Shown here: piece after piece, positions 25,607 to 33,844 of the stretch
Layout of the letters: each line of letters opens with the position of its first letter
Position numbering within the stretch: position 1 is the stretch's first letter
Assembly: GCF_020524885.1 (NCBI RefSeq)
Contig: NZ_JAIVKJ010000001.1
Span: 434,001-498,000 of the forward strand
Length of the DNA stretch: 64,000 nucleotides
Source of the DNA: Microbulbifer elongatus
Lineage (GTDB): Bacteria; Pseudomonadota; Gammaproteobacteria; Pseudomonadales; Cellvibrionaceae
Direction of reading: 5' to 3'
Program-made: the position numbers and the translations under genes
Notes under the pieces: model-generated
Told to the model about the DNA's origin: nothing
The model's input: the letters and a program-made list of their open reading frames with translations, nothing else
The model's database searches: none

Positions 25607-27364
25607 ATGACCGATACTCCCACGGCCACTGGTTTTGACCAGTTGGGCCTGCCCGCTGAAATTCTCGACGCTGTCACCAAGCTTGGCTACGAAACCCCGT
25701 CCCCCATCCAGGCGCAGACGATTCCGTCACTGCTGGAAGGCCGCGACGTACTGGGCCAGGCACAGACAGGAACGGGCAAAACAGCGGCATTTGCTTTGCC
25801 CCTGCTGGCGAGCCTCGACCTGAAAAGCAAGCGCCCCCAGGCTCTGGTGCTGGCACCAACCCGCGAACTGGCCATCCAGGTGGCCGAGGCCTGCCAGTCC
25901 TACGCGGCTAACCTCAAGGGTTTTCACGTTGCACCTATCTACGGTGGCGCGGACTACCGCGGCCAGATCCAGCAACTGAAGCGCGGTGTGCAGCTGGTCG
26001 TCGGCACCCCCGGCCGGGTGATGGACCACATGCGAAAGGGCACCCTGGACCTGTCCAACCTCAAGACTCTGGTTCTCGACGAAGCCGACGAAATGCTGCG
26101 CATGGGCTTTATCGACGACGTGGAATGGGTACTTGAGCAGATTCCCGATGAGCGCCAGATCGCGCTCTTCTCCGCCACCATGCCCCGCGAGATCGCCAAA
26201 ATCGCACGCGACCACCTGGACAACCCGGTGGACGTGAAAATCAAGGTGAAAACCAAGACTGCCGATACCATCCGCCAGCGTTACTGGCCGGTGGGCGGCC
26301 TGCACAAGATGGACGCGCTGACCCGTATTCTGGAAGCGGAGCCTGTGGATGGCACCATCATTTTCGTGCGCACCAAGAACGCTACTGTGGAGATTGCCGA
26401 CAAACTCGCCGCGCGCGGTTTTGCCAGTGCTGCGCTGAACGGTGACATGGCGCAGAACCTGCGCGAGCAGGTGATCGACAAGCTGAAAAAAGGCCGGCTG
26501 GATATCGTGGTGGCCACCGATGTGGCCGCGCGAGGCCTGGATGTAAAACGCATCAGCCACGTGATTAACTACGACATCCCGTACGATACCGAGGCCTATA
26601 TCCACCGTATTGGTCGTACCGGCCGCGCCGGGCGCGAGGGTGATGCGATTCTGTTTGTGGCACCGCGTGAGCGCCGTATGCTGCGGATTATCGAGAAGGC
26701 CACCAAAAAGCCGATCGAACGCCTCGAACTGCCCACCGCCAAGGCGGTAAATGCGTCGCGTATGGAAAAATTCCGCCAGCGTATTACCGATACTCTGGGA
26801 AGCGACAGCGATCTGGCACCCTTCCGCGATCTGGTCGATCAGTTTCTGTCGGAAAACGAGGTGGATCCGCTGGACGTAGCTGCCGCCCTCGCCGCCATGG
26901 CCCAGGGCGACCAGCCGCTGTTGCTGGACGAGCGCGAGCCAAAGCAGAAGGAGTTCAAGGATCGCGGCGACCGTTTTGACGATCGAGATGACCGCAAGCG
27001 CAACAAGCGAGACAAAAAACCGTTTGATAAACAGAAACACGTTGGTCCGCCCGACGAAGGCAAAGAGCGCTTCCGTATTGAAGTAGGCCGTGACCACGGC
27101 GTACGTCCGGGCAGCGTTGTTGGTGCCATCGCCAATGAGGTGGACCTGGATAGCTCCTACATCGGTCGCATCGAGATTTACCCAGACTACACTACTGTGG
27201 ACTTGCCGGAAGGTATGCCCAAGGAAATCTTCAATCACCTGAAGAAAGTGCGGGTCAACGGTCGACCGATGAACATTGCCAAGTATTCCGAACAGGGCGG
27301 AAGCGGTAAGGGCGACAAGCCGTTTACAGCGAAAAAGCGCAAGCCGAAGAAGCCGCGCGATTAA
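25607..27364 (+). CDS. deaD: DEAD-box ATP-dependent RNA helicase DeaD/CsdA
   Basis: Unwinds RNA duplexes during ribosome biogenesis and cold adaptation. The 585 residues show Walker A AQTGTGKT (about 50-57), DEAD at 158-161, SAT, and HRIGRTGRAGR near 330. A charged, arginine/aspartate-rich linker (about 440-480) leads to the DbpA-type RNA-binding domain (FRIEVGRDHGVRPGSVVGAI) and a lysine-rich tail. The frame opens further upstream, but the ATG at 25607 starts the protein just before the Q motif (FDQLGLP), as in relatives. Monocistronic, followed by a strong terminator. Confidence 0.95.
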   Translation: MTDTPTATGFDQLGLPAEILDAVTKLGYETPSPIQAQTIPSLLEGRDVLGQAQTGTGKTAAFALPLLASLDLKSKRPQALVLAPTRELAIQVAEACQSYAANLKGFHVAPIYGGADYRGQIQQLKRGVQLVVGTPGRVMDHMRKGTLDLSNLKTLVLDEADEMLRMGFIDDVEWVLEQIPDERQIALFSATMPREIAKIARDHLDNPVDVKIKVKTKTADTIRQRYWPVGGLHKMDALTRILEAEPVDGTIIFVRTKNATVEIADKLAARGFASAALNGDMAQNLREQVIDKLKKGRLDIVVATDVAARGLDVKRISHVINYDIPYDTEAYIHRIGRTGRAGREGDAILFVAPRERRMLRIIEKATKKPIERLELPTAKAVNASRMEKFRQRITDTLGSDSDLAPFRDLVDQFLSENEVDPLDVAAALAAMAQGDQPLLLDEREPKQKEFKDRGDRFDDRDDRKRNKRDKKPFDKQKHVGPPDEGKERFRIEVGRDHGVRPGSVVGAIANEVDLDSSYIGRIEIYPDYTTVDLPEGMPKEIFNHLKKVRVNGRPMNIAKYSEQGGSGKGDKPFTAKKRKPKKPRD

Positions 27365-27380
27365 GTCCATACCGTAAAAC

Positions 27381-27410
27381 AAAAAAGGGCGCTTTTCAGC
27401 GCCCTTTTTT
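27381..27410 (+). terminator. rho-independent terminator, bidirectional
   Basis: GGGCGCT / AGCGCCC stem (27387-27393 and 27398-27404) with a TTTC loop, A-run on the left and T-run on the right. It serves deaD on the plus strand and the convergent cytochrome b561 gene on the minus strand. Confidence 0.92.
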
Positions 27411-27433
27411 GTATCCGGAGATTGGTATCTCGC

Positions 27434-27982
27434 TTACCGGGTTTTTCCAAACGGCAGCATCTGTCGCAGGGTGTTGTCTTTGGTGATCAGGTGGTGCCAC
27501 AGCGCTCCGCCAATGTGCAGTACCAGCAATACCAGCAATGCATTCCACAAAAATTCCTTGTGCACAAAAGCCAGTTGCTTGGCCAGATCGGTGTTCTTTT
27601 CTACAAATGATGGCAGGTCAAACAGCCAGAACAGAGTGGTTTCGCGGCCGGCAAACTGGCGCATTAGCAGGCCGGTCAGGGGCATACCGATCATGACTAC
27701 GTACATCAGGCTTTGTACCAGAAGCGAAATTGGCTTCTGGAAGCTGCCGCCGTAGAGGCTCGGGCGACCGTGGGTGGCACGGTAATACAGACGGAACATC
27801 CCAAGAAATAGTACTGTAAAGCCGAGTGAGAAATGTAACACCATCCACCAGCCACGCATGGGGTCGCCGCGTTCGTAAAACTCGTGTAACTCCACGGAAG
27901 CCCAGGCAAACAGGATGAAAAAGGCAATGAGCCAGTGCAGTGTCTTGAGGGCTTTGCTCCAGCTATCGGTCGTGGATGTCAT
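27434..27982 (-). CDS. cytochrome b561
   Basis: A 182-residue, four-helix inner-membrane diheme protein that moves electrons between quinone and periplasmic acceptors. Histidines sit in membrane spans as in the CybB-type family: LHWLIAFF (near 15), VLHFSLGFTVLF (near 50), FVHKEFLWNALLVLLVLHIGGALWHHLI (near 138-165). Met28 of the longer open frame is chosen because AGGGGAA lies 9 bases upstream and the protein then begins next to the first helix. It is 34 bp from the stop-to-start region of metR and read in the same direction. Confidence 0.9.
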   Translation of the reverse strand: MTSTTDSWSKALKTLHWLIAFFILFAWASVELHEFYERGDPMRGWWMVLHFSLGFTVLFLGMFRLYYRATHGRPSLYGGSFQKPISLLVQSLMYVVMIGMPLTGLLMRQFAGRETTLFWLFDLPSFVEKNTDLAKQLAFVHKEFLWNALLVLLVLHIGGALWHHLITKDNTLRQMLPFGKTR

Positions 27983-28016
27983 TGGGTGATTCCCCTGTAT
28001 TGTTTCAATTTCTACG

Positions 28017-28961
28017 TTATTCATTGTGGGCCTGAGTTTGCTCTGCGGCAGCGCGCACGCCATTCAGGTTGGCAAAGCAGGTATCTCTGGCAGTAGAGAA
28101 AAAATCCTGTAGGAAAGCCTGATCCAGCATCTCTTCACGCACTGCCGCGTAGAGCGTACTCCACAGGCCATTTTTCCCCAGTCTAAGCTGTTGTACCAAT
28201 CCTTTCTGTAAATATTCGTAAAGCGCCCAGTTAGGGAGTGCGCACACACCACGTCCGCTGACCACCAGCTGTACCATCATTACTGTCAGTTCTGCGGTGC
28301 GTACGGAGTCCGGCTCGACACCGGCAGGGTCAAGAAAATACTGAAAAATATCCAGTCTCTCCCGCTCCACCGGGTAGGTGATCTGCACTTCGTTTGCCAG
28401 CTCCTGTGGCTCCACCCATTTCTTGCTTGCCAGCGCGTGCTTGCGGTTGACCGCCAGGCACATTTCAAAACTAAACAGGGGCTCGTAATGAATGCCCTTG
28501 AGGGATTCGTCCGGGTTGCTGGTGACCACCAGATCGAGGTCTCCGCGCACCAGCGCTGGCAGGGGGGCGAAGTGGAAGCCGCTGGATAGATCCAGCTCCA
28601 CTTCAGGCCAATCGTCCCGATAGGTGTCGAGGGTCGGCATCAACCACTGATAACAGCTGTGGCACTCGATGGCGATATTCAGCCGCCCTGCCTGACCTGA
28701 AGCAAGCCGCGCGATATCCCGCTGGGCAACGGCTACTCTCGGCAGTACATCATCCGCCAGCTGCAGCAGGCGCAGCCCGGCGCTGGTAAAGCGCAGTGGA
28801 CGGGACTTGCGTACAAACAGTGCCTGTTCGTGCCGGTCTTCCATTTCCCGGAACAGGTGGGAGAGGGCGGACTGGGTCAGGTGCAGGCGCTCGGCGGCGC
28901 GCACCATGCTGCCGGTTTCGCGCAGTGTGGTCAGTGCCCTAAGATGTCGTAATTCAATCAT
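28017..28961 (-). CDS. metR: LysR-type regulator of methionine synthesis MetR
   Basis: A 314-residue LysR-family activator. The N-terminal winged helix-turn-helix (MIELRHLRALTTLRETGSMVRAAERLHLTQSALSHLFREME split across residues 1-42) and the effector domain (SGQAGRLNIAIECHSCYQWLMP) match MetR, which senses homocysteine. Divergent orientation to metE, with 129 bp between the two start codons, is the classic metR-metE arrangement and supports the assignment. No exact MetR consensus box was found in the gap (see rejected items). Confidence 0.93.
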   Translation of the reverse strand: MIELRHLRALTTLRETGSMVRAAERLHLTQSALSHLFREMEDRHEQALFVRKSRPLRFTSAGLRLLQLADDVLPRVAVAQRDIARLASGQAGRLNIAIECHSCYQWLMPTLDTYRDDWPEVELDLSSGFHFAPLPALVRGDLDLVVTSNPDESLKGIHYEPLFSFEMCLAVNRKHALASKKWVEPQELANEVQITYPVERERLDIFQYFLDPAGVEPDSVRTAELTVMMVQLVVSGRGVCALPNWALYEYLQKGLVQQLRLGKNGLWSTLYAAVREEMLDQAFLQDFFSTARDTCFANLNGVRAAAEQTQAHNE

Positions 28962-29090
28962 CTTTATTTATATTCATGTTTTTCGTGAAAAGTATGAAAT
29001 TGATTGAATATCACGACGCCCTCAGAATCAACCCCGAAATTCATGGCCTGGTGCAGATGGTGCCGGGCGGCAAACGATTTGGGGAAGGGC

Positions 29091-31325
29091 ATGGCGCAAA
29101 CACATATTCTTGGCTACCCGCGCATCGGTGCGCAGCGCGAGCTGAAACGGGCACAGGAAGCTTATTGGAAAGGGGATATCGACCAGCAGGCACTGCTGGC
29201 CGCGGGCTCACAGGTGCGTAGCAAGAACTGGCAGGCGCAGCAGGCCGCAGGCCTTGCGCTGACCACGGTGGGAGATTTTGCCTGGTACGATCAGGTACTG
29301 ACCCACTCGCTGATGTTCGGTGTTGTGCCCGAGCGTTTCGCGGATGGCGCTGCGGAAAACAAACTCGATCAGTACTTTCGCCTAGCCCGCGGTCGCGCGC
29401 CTTCCGGCGAACCGGTAGCCGCCAGTGCGATGACCAAATGGTTTGATACCAATTACCACTACCTTGTGCCGGAATTCAGTGCGGAACAGTCCTTTACCCT
29501 CGATGCTGAATGGTTGCTGGCGGAGGTGAGAGAAGCGCAGGGCCTTGGTCATAACGTCAAGCCGGTGGTGATCGGCCCGTTGACCTATTTGTGGCTCGGA
29601 CGGGGTGTGGACAACGCATTGGATCTGCTGCCGAAACTGCTGCCCTGTTACGTACAGCTATTGGAACAGCTTGCCGGTGCTGCCGCGCAGTGGGTCCAGA
29701 TTGATGAGCCCATCCTTGGACTGGACTTACCCTCCGAGTGGCGTGATGCCTTTGCGCCCACGTATGATTCTCTGGCAAAAGCCAGCGGTAGCAAGTTGCT
29801 GCTTGCCAGCTATTTTTCACCGCTCGAGGAGAATCTTGAACTGGCATTTCGCCTGCCCGTAGACGGTATACATATCGATGCAGTGCGCGCACCGCAGGAA
29901 GTGGAGCCGGCAATAGCCGCACTGCGTGACGATCAGGTGCTCTCTGTAGGCGTGGTGAACGGCCGTAATGTCTGGCGCACTGACCTGGCGCATTGGCAAC
30001 GGGTTTTACAGCCAGTATCTGAAAAACTTGGCGGGCGTCTGTGGCTCTCCGCCAGTTGCTCGTTGCTGCACAGCCCGGTAGACCTGGAAACCGAAACCAC
30101 AATGGCGGGCGCAGACAAACAGAAATTGGCTTACAGCCGCCAGAAACTGGATGAGTTGAATACTCTAAAGCAGGCTTTTGAGGCGGGTGCCGAACAATTG
30201 CCTGAAGTAGAGAAAACGCCGAGCCGCAGCGAGGCAGATGTTCGCGCCGAGCTGGACAACACCTGGCGCGCACAGAAATACCGGGAGCGCGTGCCGGTGC
30301 AGCAGGAGCGCTGGCAATTACCAGTTCTGCCCACCACTACGATTGGTTCCTTCCCGCAAACGGATGTGCTGCGCCAGGTGCGTAAACTGTTTCGCAACCA
30401 GGAGATTTCTCAGCAGGATTACGACGCGCATTTGCGCGCGGAAATCGCCGAAGCCATCCGCCGCCAGGAAATCCTTGGTCTGGATGTGCTGGTACATGGT
30501 GAGGCTGAGCGTAATGACATGGTGGAGTATTTCGGCGAGCTGCTGGATGGATTTATCCACACCGGAAATGGCTGGGTGCAGAGCTACGGCTCCCGCTGCG
30601 TAAAACCGCCGATTATTGCCGGCGATATCTCCCGCCCTAACCCAATGACTGTACAGTGGAGCGAGTACGCCCAGAGCCTGAGCAAAAAGCCGGTAAAAGG
30701 CATGCTCACCGGCCCAGTCACAATCCTTAACTGGTCTTTCCCTCGCGAAGATATCCCACGGGCTGTGAGCTGCCTGCAGATCGCCAGGGCGCTGCGCGAA
30801 GAAGTGCTGGACCTGGAAGCGGCTGGTATCGGTATTATCCAGATCGACGAACCGGCACTGCGCGAGGGCGTACCCCTGCGTGTTTCCGGCCATGAGGATT
30901 ACTTTGCCTGGGCAGTGGGCTGCTTCCGCTACACCTGCAGTGAGGTGAAAGCGGAAACCCAAATTCATACCCACATGTGTTATTCCAACTTCAACAGCAT
31001 CATGGACGCGATAGTGGCGCTGGACGCGGATGTCATTACCATCGAGTCCGCCCGTTCCGACCTTCGCCTGTTACAGGCCTTTGCCGGTGAGCAGGGCGGA
31101 TATCCGAATGAAATCGGTCCGGGTATTTACGATATCCACTCGCCCAATGTACCGGAGCGAAAGGAGCTGGTGGAGCGCACCCGCGAGCTGCTGAAGGTTA
31201 TTCCAAAAGAGAAACTGTGGATCAATCCGGACTGCGGCCTGAAAACTCGCAACTGGGCAGAGGTGGGATCGGCGTTATTGAATATGGTGGAAGCGGCGCG
31301 GACTGTGCGTGCCGAAATCGTCTGA
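29091..31325 (+). CDS. metE: cobalamin-independent methionine synthase MetE
   Basis: Transfers a methyl group from 5-methyltetrahydropteroyltri-glutamate to homocysteine, without B12. The 744 residues are close to the usual 750. It begins AQTHILGYPRIGAQRELK, the conserved N-terminal block; the catalytic half has TTIGSFPQTDVLR, HGEAERNDMVEYF, and zinc ligands in HMCYSNF and NPDCGLKTR. The frame is open to 29004, but the ATG at 29091 has GGGGAAGG directly upstream and matches the family N-terminus. Divergent from metR, which likely activates it. Confidence 0.96.
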   Translation: MAQTHILGYPRIGAQRELKRAQEAYWKGDIDQQALLAAGSQVRSKNWQAQQAAGLALTTVGDFAWYDQVLTHSLMFGVVPERFADGAAENKLDQYFRLARGRAPSGEPVAASAMTKWFDTNYHYLVPEFSAEQSFTLDAEWLLAEVREAQGLGHNVKPVVIGPLTYLWLGRGVDNALDLLPKLLPCYVQLLEQLAGAAAQWVQIDEPILGLDLPSEWRDAFAPTYDSLAKASGSKLLLASYFSPLEENLELAFRLPVDGIHIDAVRAPQEVEPAIAALRDDQVLSVGVVNGRNVWRTDLAHWQRVLQPVSEKLGGRLWLSASCSLLHSPVDLETETTMAGADKQKLAYSRQKLDELNTLKQAFEAGAEQLPEVEKTPSRSEADVRAELDNTWRAQKYRERVPVQQERWQLPVLPTTTIGSFPQTDVLRQVRKLFRNQEISQQDYDAHLRAEIAEAIRRQEILGLDVLVHGEAERNDMVEYFGELLDGFIHTGNGWVQSYGSRCVKPPIIAGDISRPNPMTVQWSEYAQSLSKKPVKGMLTGPVTILNWSFPREDIPRAVSCLQIARALREEVLDLEAAGIGIIQIDEPALREGVPLRVSGHEDYFAWAVGCFRYTCSEVKAETQIHTHMCYSNFNSIMDAIVALDADVITIESARSDLRLLQAFAGEQGGYPNEIGPGIYDIHSPNVPERKELVERTRELLKVIPKEKLWINPDCGLKTRNWAEVGSALLNMVEAARTVRAEIV

Positions 31326-31338
31326 TCACGGCGCGACC

Positions 31339-31412
31339 GGTGGATGCGCTACGCTTGTTTCATCTTCCCTACAGAACAGTCCCGTAGGGTCGGTAAGCGA
31401 AGCGCACCTACC
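31339..31412. repeat. imperfect inverted repeat (REP/BIME-like) between convergent genes
   Basis: Left arm GGTGGATGCGCTACGCTTG...CCCTAC and right arm GTAGGGTCGG..AAGCGAAGCGCACC are imperfect reverse complements, so the whole region folds into a hairpin. It lies between metE and the convergent amidohydrolase gene, where it may stop transcripts or protect 3' ends. A GTAGGAG motif follows at 31419. Confidence 0.5.
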
Positions 31413-31467
31413 TCACTCGTAGGAGCGTGATTAACTTTGCTACCTTTTTACCGTATCGCGATTGGTC

Positions 31468-33513
31468 TTATTGCGCCGCGATATCGGACGATTTTCCCAG
31501 GTTGACCGGTAATGACTCATGAAATGGTTTGATCCCCATTGCCTGGTAAAGTGCATCCGGCCGGTAGAGGTTCTGCCCCTCAATAACCAGCGCCGTACGG
31601 CGCAGCGCAGTGATGTCCTCCAGCGGATTACCATCGAGCAATACCAGGTCGGCGTTTTTGCCCACAGAAATTGTGCCGCTAGAATTAAGCGTGCCCACCA
31701 CTTGTGCAGGAACTACGGTTGCGGTGCGTAACACATCGGCATTGGGTATACCCGCCATGGAGTACAGCTCGAGCTCACGCAACAAAGTGAAGCCGGGCAG
31801 GCCATCGGTGCCGGCTACCATGGGCACCTTGTGCTCGTGCAGTTTGCGCATCATGTCCAGCAGGGCTTTGGCAGACAGGTCGTAGTCATGCTGGTGTTCG
31901 GGTTTTATGTCGAGCTCCGCTCCTACAAATTGTCTGCGTACGTTGATCGGCAGGTTATCGGCGATACTGGCGTATTCCGGATCCATTTCGCCTGCCCTTC
32001 GCTTTAGCATGGAGCTGAATACGGTGGTGGTGGCGTCAACCACTACCCCTTTATCGGAGAGCTTGTCGAGAAAAGCCGCAACTTCCTTGCTTTCGAGGTT
32101 CAGCTCATGTGCGTGTTCCCCGACTTCGGTAAAGCGAAGTTTCTTACGGGTGTCTATTGACCCCATAAAGTTGAGGAACAGCATATTGATATGCTGGATC
32201 TCGTCAAACCCCGCGTCTACCGCCTCCTCAGCGGTCATAAATGCAGGAATGTGCCCCGACAGGCGCAATCCTTTGTCGTGGATATGCTTTGCAAGTGGAG
32301 CTATCCATTCCGGTTCCATCGAGCTATAGGTTTTGATCTGCATATAATCGTGTTCGGCATACCAGTCCACGATTTCCTTGGCGTGTTCCAGGCTGGTGGC
32401 CGTTTTTCCGAGACGCATGGCATTTTCGCTTTCACGATCCATAAAACCTGCGCGAAAAACTTTACCTCCGATCACGGCCTCGGATTCATAAAGCTCCTCG
32501 ATCCGCATGATATTTTCGTGGGTATTGCCAATATCCCGCACATTGATCACGCCCGCCGCCATATTCAAAATCCCATCTTGCAGGGAGAGGTGGCCGTGCA
32601 TATCCCAAAGGGCGGGAATCATGGTCAGACCGCTGGCGTTGACCTGGGTTATACCGGGGATGCGTATAGGCGCATTGCTGATGCGCGTGATCTTGCCATT
32701 TTCTATTAGCAGGTGCTTATTCTTCTGAATACGGCCAGACTCCACGTCGACCAGGTCGGCGTTGCTGATCAATATCGGTTTGTCAGAGCGCAACGTATGT
32801 TTACTTGAAAGGTCTTTCAGATATTTATCTGCGGCGCTTACCTGACGTTCTTTCAGTACCTCCAGATGGGATTTGTCCCAGCCTTTACGAAGTATCGCAA
32901 ACCAGCCGCCGCTATCGTGTGCGAACAAGTTACCTTGCTCATCGTACCAGCCCAGTTCGGGGGTAAAGGAAATCCCAGATACGGCGTACAGGCGCAGGGT
33001 TAATTCCGTATCCCCCTCGTTGATTGTAAGCTGATCCAATTCGCTTAGTGTGGCCTGCCCCTGGGGAAGTAGGTCAATTGTTCGATCATCATCTTTCAGC
33101 AGTACTTTGACCAGCTGCATGTCGAGACCCAGCGTGGCATTTTTAGGTACGTAAAACTGTGCCGTGGATGATTTTGCACTGCCGTTTTCGTCAGTGCTGT
33201 TCCATTTGGCCAAGCCGTTGTCTATCGAGTACTTCTCGGACACCGGGGCACCAAACGGGCTGATACCTTCAATGGTAATTTTTTCAGGGATTTCACCATC
33301 GCCGATGGTGAAGGTTTCGTCGAGATTAAGGCGGCGGTTATTCCATCCAAGCTTGAGTTGACCAGTAACCTGATTGCCGTCTCGCTGGATGATCTCGCTT
33401 CCGGCGATCCCTTCTTTGTCGTAGAAAACATACTCAAGGGTTTCGGCGTATACGGAGGTGGCGGTACCCAGAAGGGCTACAACGAAGAGCGCGGGAAAAG
33501 TAGGGATTTTCAC
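31468..33513 (-). CDS. exported amidohydrolase, imidazolonepropionase-like
   Basis: A 681-residue protein with a signal peptide (KIPTFPALFVVALLGTATSVYA, split before ETLEY), so it acts in the periplasm or outside. An N-terminal region of about 230 residues is beta-rich and of the DUF3108-like kind (LEYVFYDKEGIAGSEI). The metal-dependent hydrolase domain has DMHGHL (near 305-310), a lysine in MQIKTYSS, HIP and QHIN histidines, and VAGTDGLPG as the final metal aspartate: the full binuclear set. Relatives hydrolyse Xaa-Pro or Xaa-Arg peptides or related amides. Substrate unknown. Ends facing metE across a REP-like hairpin. Confidence 0.85.
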   Translation of the reverse strand: MKIPTFPALFVVALLGTATSVYAETLEYVFYDKEGIAGSEIIQRDGNQVTGQLKLGWNNRRLNLDETFTIGDGEIPEKITIEGISPFGAPVSEKYSIDNGLAKWNSTDENGSAKSSTAQFYVPKNATLGLDMQLVKVLLKDDDRTIDLLPQGQATLSELDQLTINEGDTELTLRLYAVSGISFTPELGWYDEQGNLFAHDSGGWFAILRKGWDKSHLEVLKERQVSAADKYLKDLSSKHTLRSDKPILISNADLVDVESGRIQKNKHLLIENGKITRISNAPIRIPGITQVNASGLTMIPALWDMHGHLSLQDGILNMAAGVINVRDIGNTHENIMRIEELYESEAVIGGKVFRAGFMDRESENAMRLGKTATSLEHAKEIVDWYAEHDYMQIKTYSSMEPEWIAPLAKHIHDKGLRLSGHIPAFMTAEEAVDAGFDEIQHINMLFLNFMGSIDTRKKLRFTEVGEHAHELNLESKEVAAFLDKLSDKGVVVDATTTVFSSMLKRRAGEMDPEYASIADNLPINVRRQFVGAELDIKPEHQHDYDLSAKALLDMMRKLHEHKVPMVAGTDGLPGFTLLRELELYSMAGIPNADVLRTATVVPAQVVGTLNSSGTISVGKNADLVLLDGNPLEDITALRRTALVIEGQNLYRPDALYQAMGIKPFHESLPVNLGKSSDIAAQ

Positions 33514-33674
33514 GGTATGAGTCCTTTCGTTTTTATGTGCGGACTCAGAATGAAATCAAATGAAAAGCAAAACAAGCATTGGTGTGCGTAATTTGATTTG
33601 GCAAAAAAAATTACGCCACCAATTGTGCCAATTATGACATTAGAGGACGGGAGCTTGTCCGTCTGGAAACTGGC

Positions 33675-33819
33675 TCAGTAACAGCCCCACGTCATGTTCT
33701 CCAAGCGGTCCGCGTGCACAATCGCACTGTCTTCGATACGCACCCCGCCGAACGGCCGCAGTATTTCCACCTTGTCCCAGTTCACCTCATCCGTCAGCTG
33801 GGATTCCTTGAGGTCCGCC
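33675..33819 (-). pseudogene. pepQ 3'-end fragment (duplicate of 35944-36088)
   Basis: A gapless 145-bp match to the 3' end of the intact pepQ at 35944-36088, with about 17 mismatches by eye. Read on the minus strand it still encodes 47 residues without a stop (for example ESQLTDEVNWDKVEILRPFGG), ending in TGA like pepQ. There is no start and no rest of the gene. The match ends at a REP-like element (33812-33836). The acyltransferase gene lies between the two copies. Confidence 0.85.
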
Positions 33820-33836
33820 TGGAGGGCAGGCTCCTA
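33812..33836 (-). repeat. REP-like repeat, second copy
   Basis: On the minus strand this reads GTAGGAGCCTGCCCTCCAGG followed by CGGACC, sharing the GTAGGA head, the GCCTG / CAGGC stem and the trailing GACC/AACC with the copy at 1187-1210. It marks where the pepQ fragment's similarity ends. Confidence 0.5.
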
Positions 33837-33844
33837 CGGTGCTG

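Noticed and set aside
25727-27382. Long open frame (about 550 codons) antisense to deaD
   Set aside because: Shadow frame; the helicase motifs on the plus strand are complete.
28962-29090. MetR-binding box in the metR-metE gap
   Set aside because: Several TGAA and TTCA half sites occur (for example TTCA-N9-TGAA at 28973-28989), but none has the TGAA-N5-TTCA consensus spacing.
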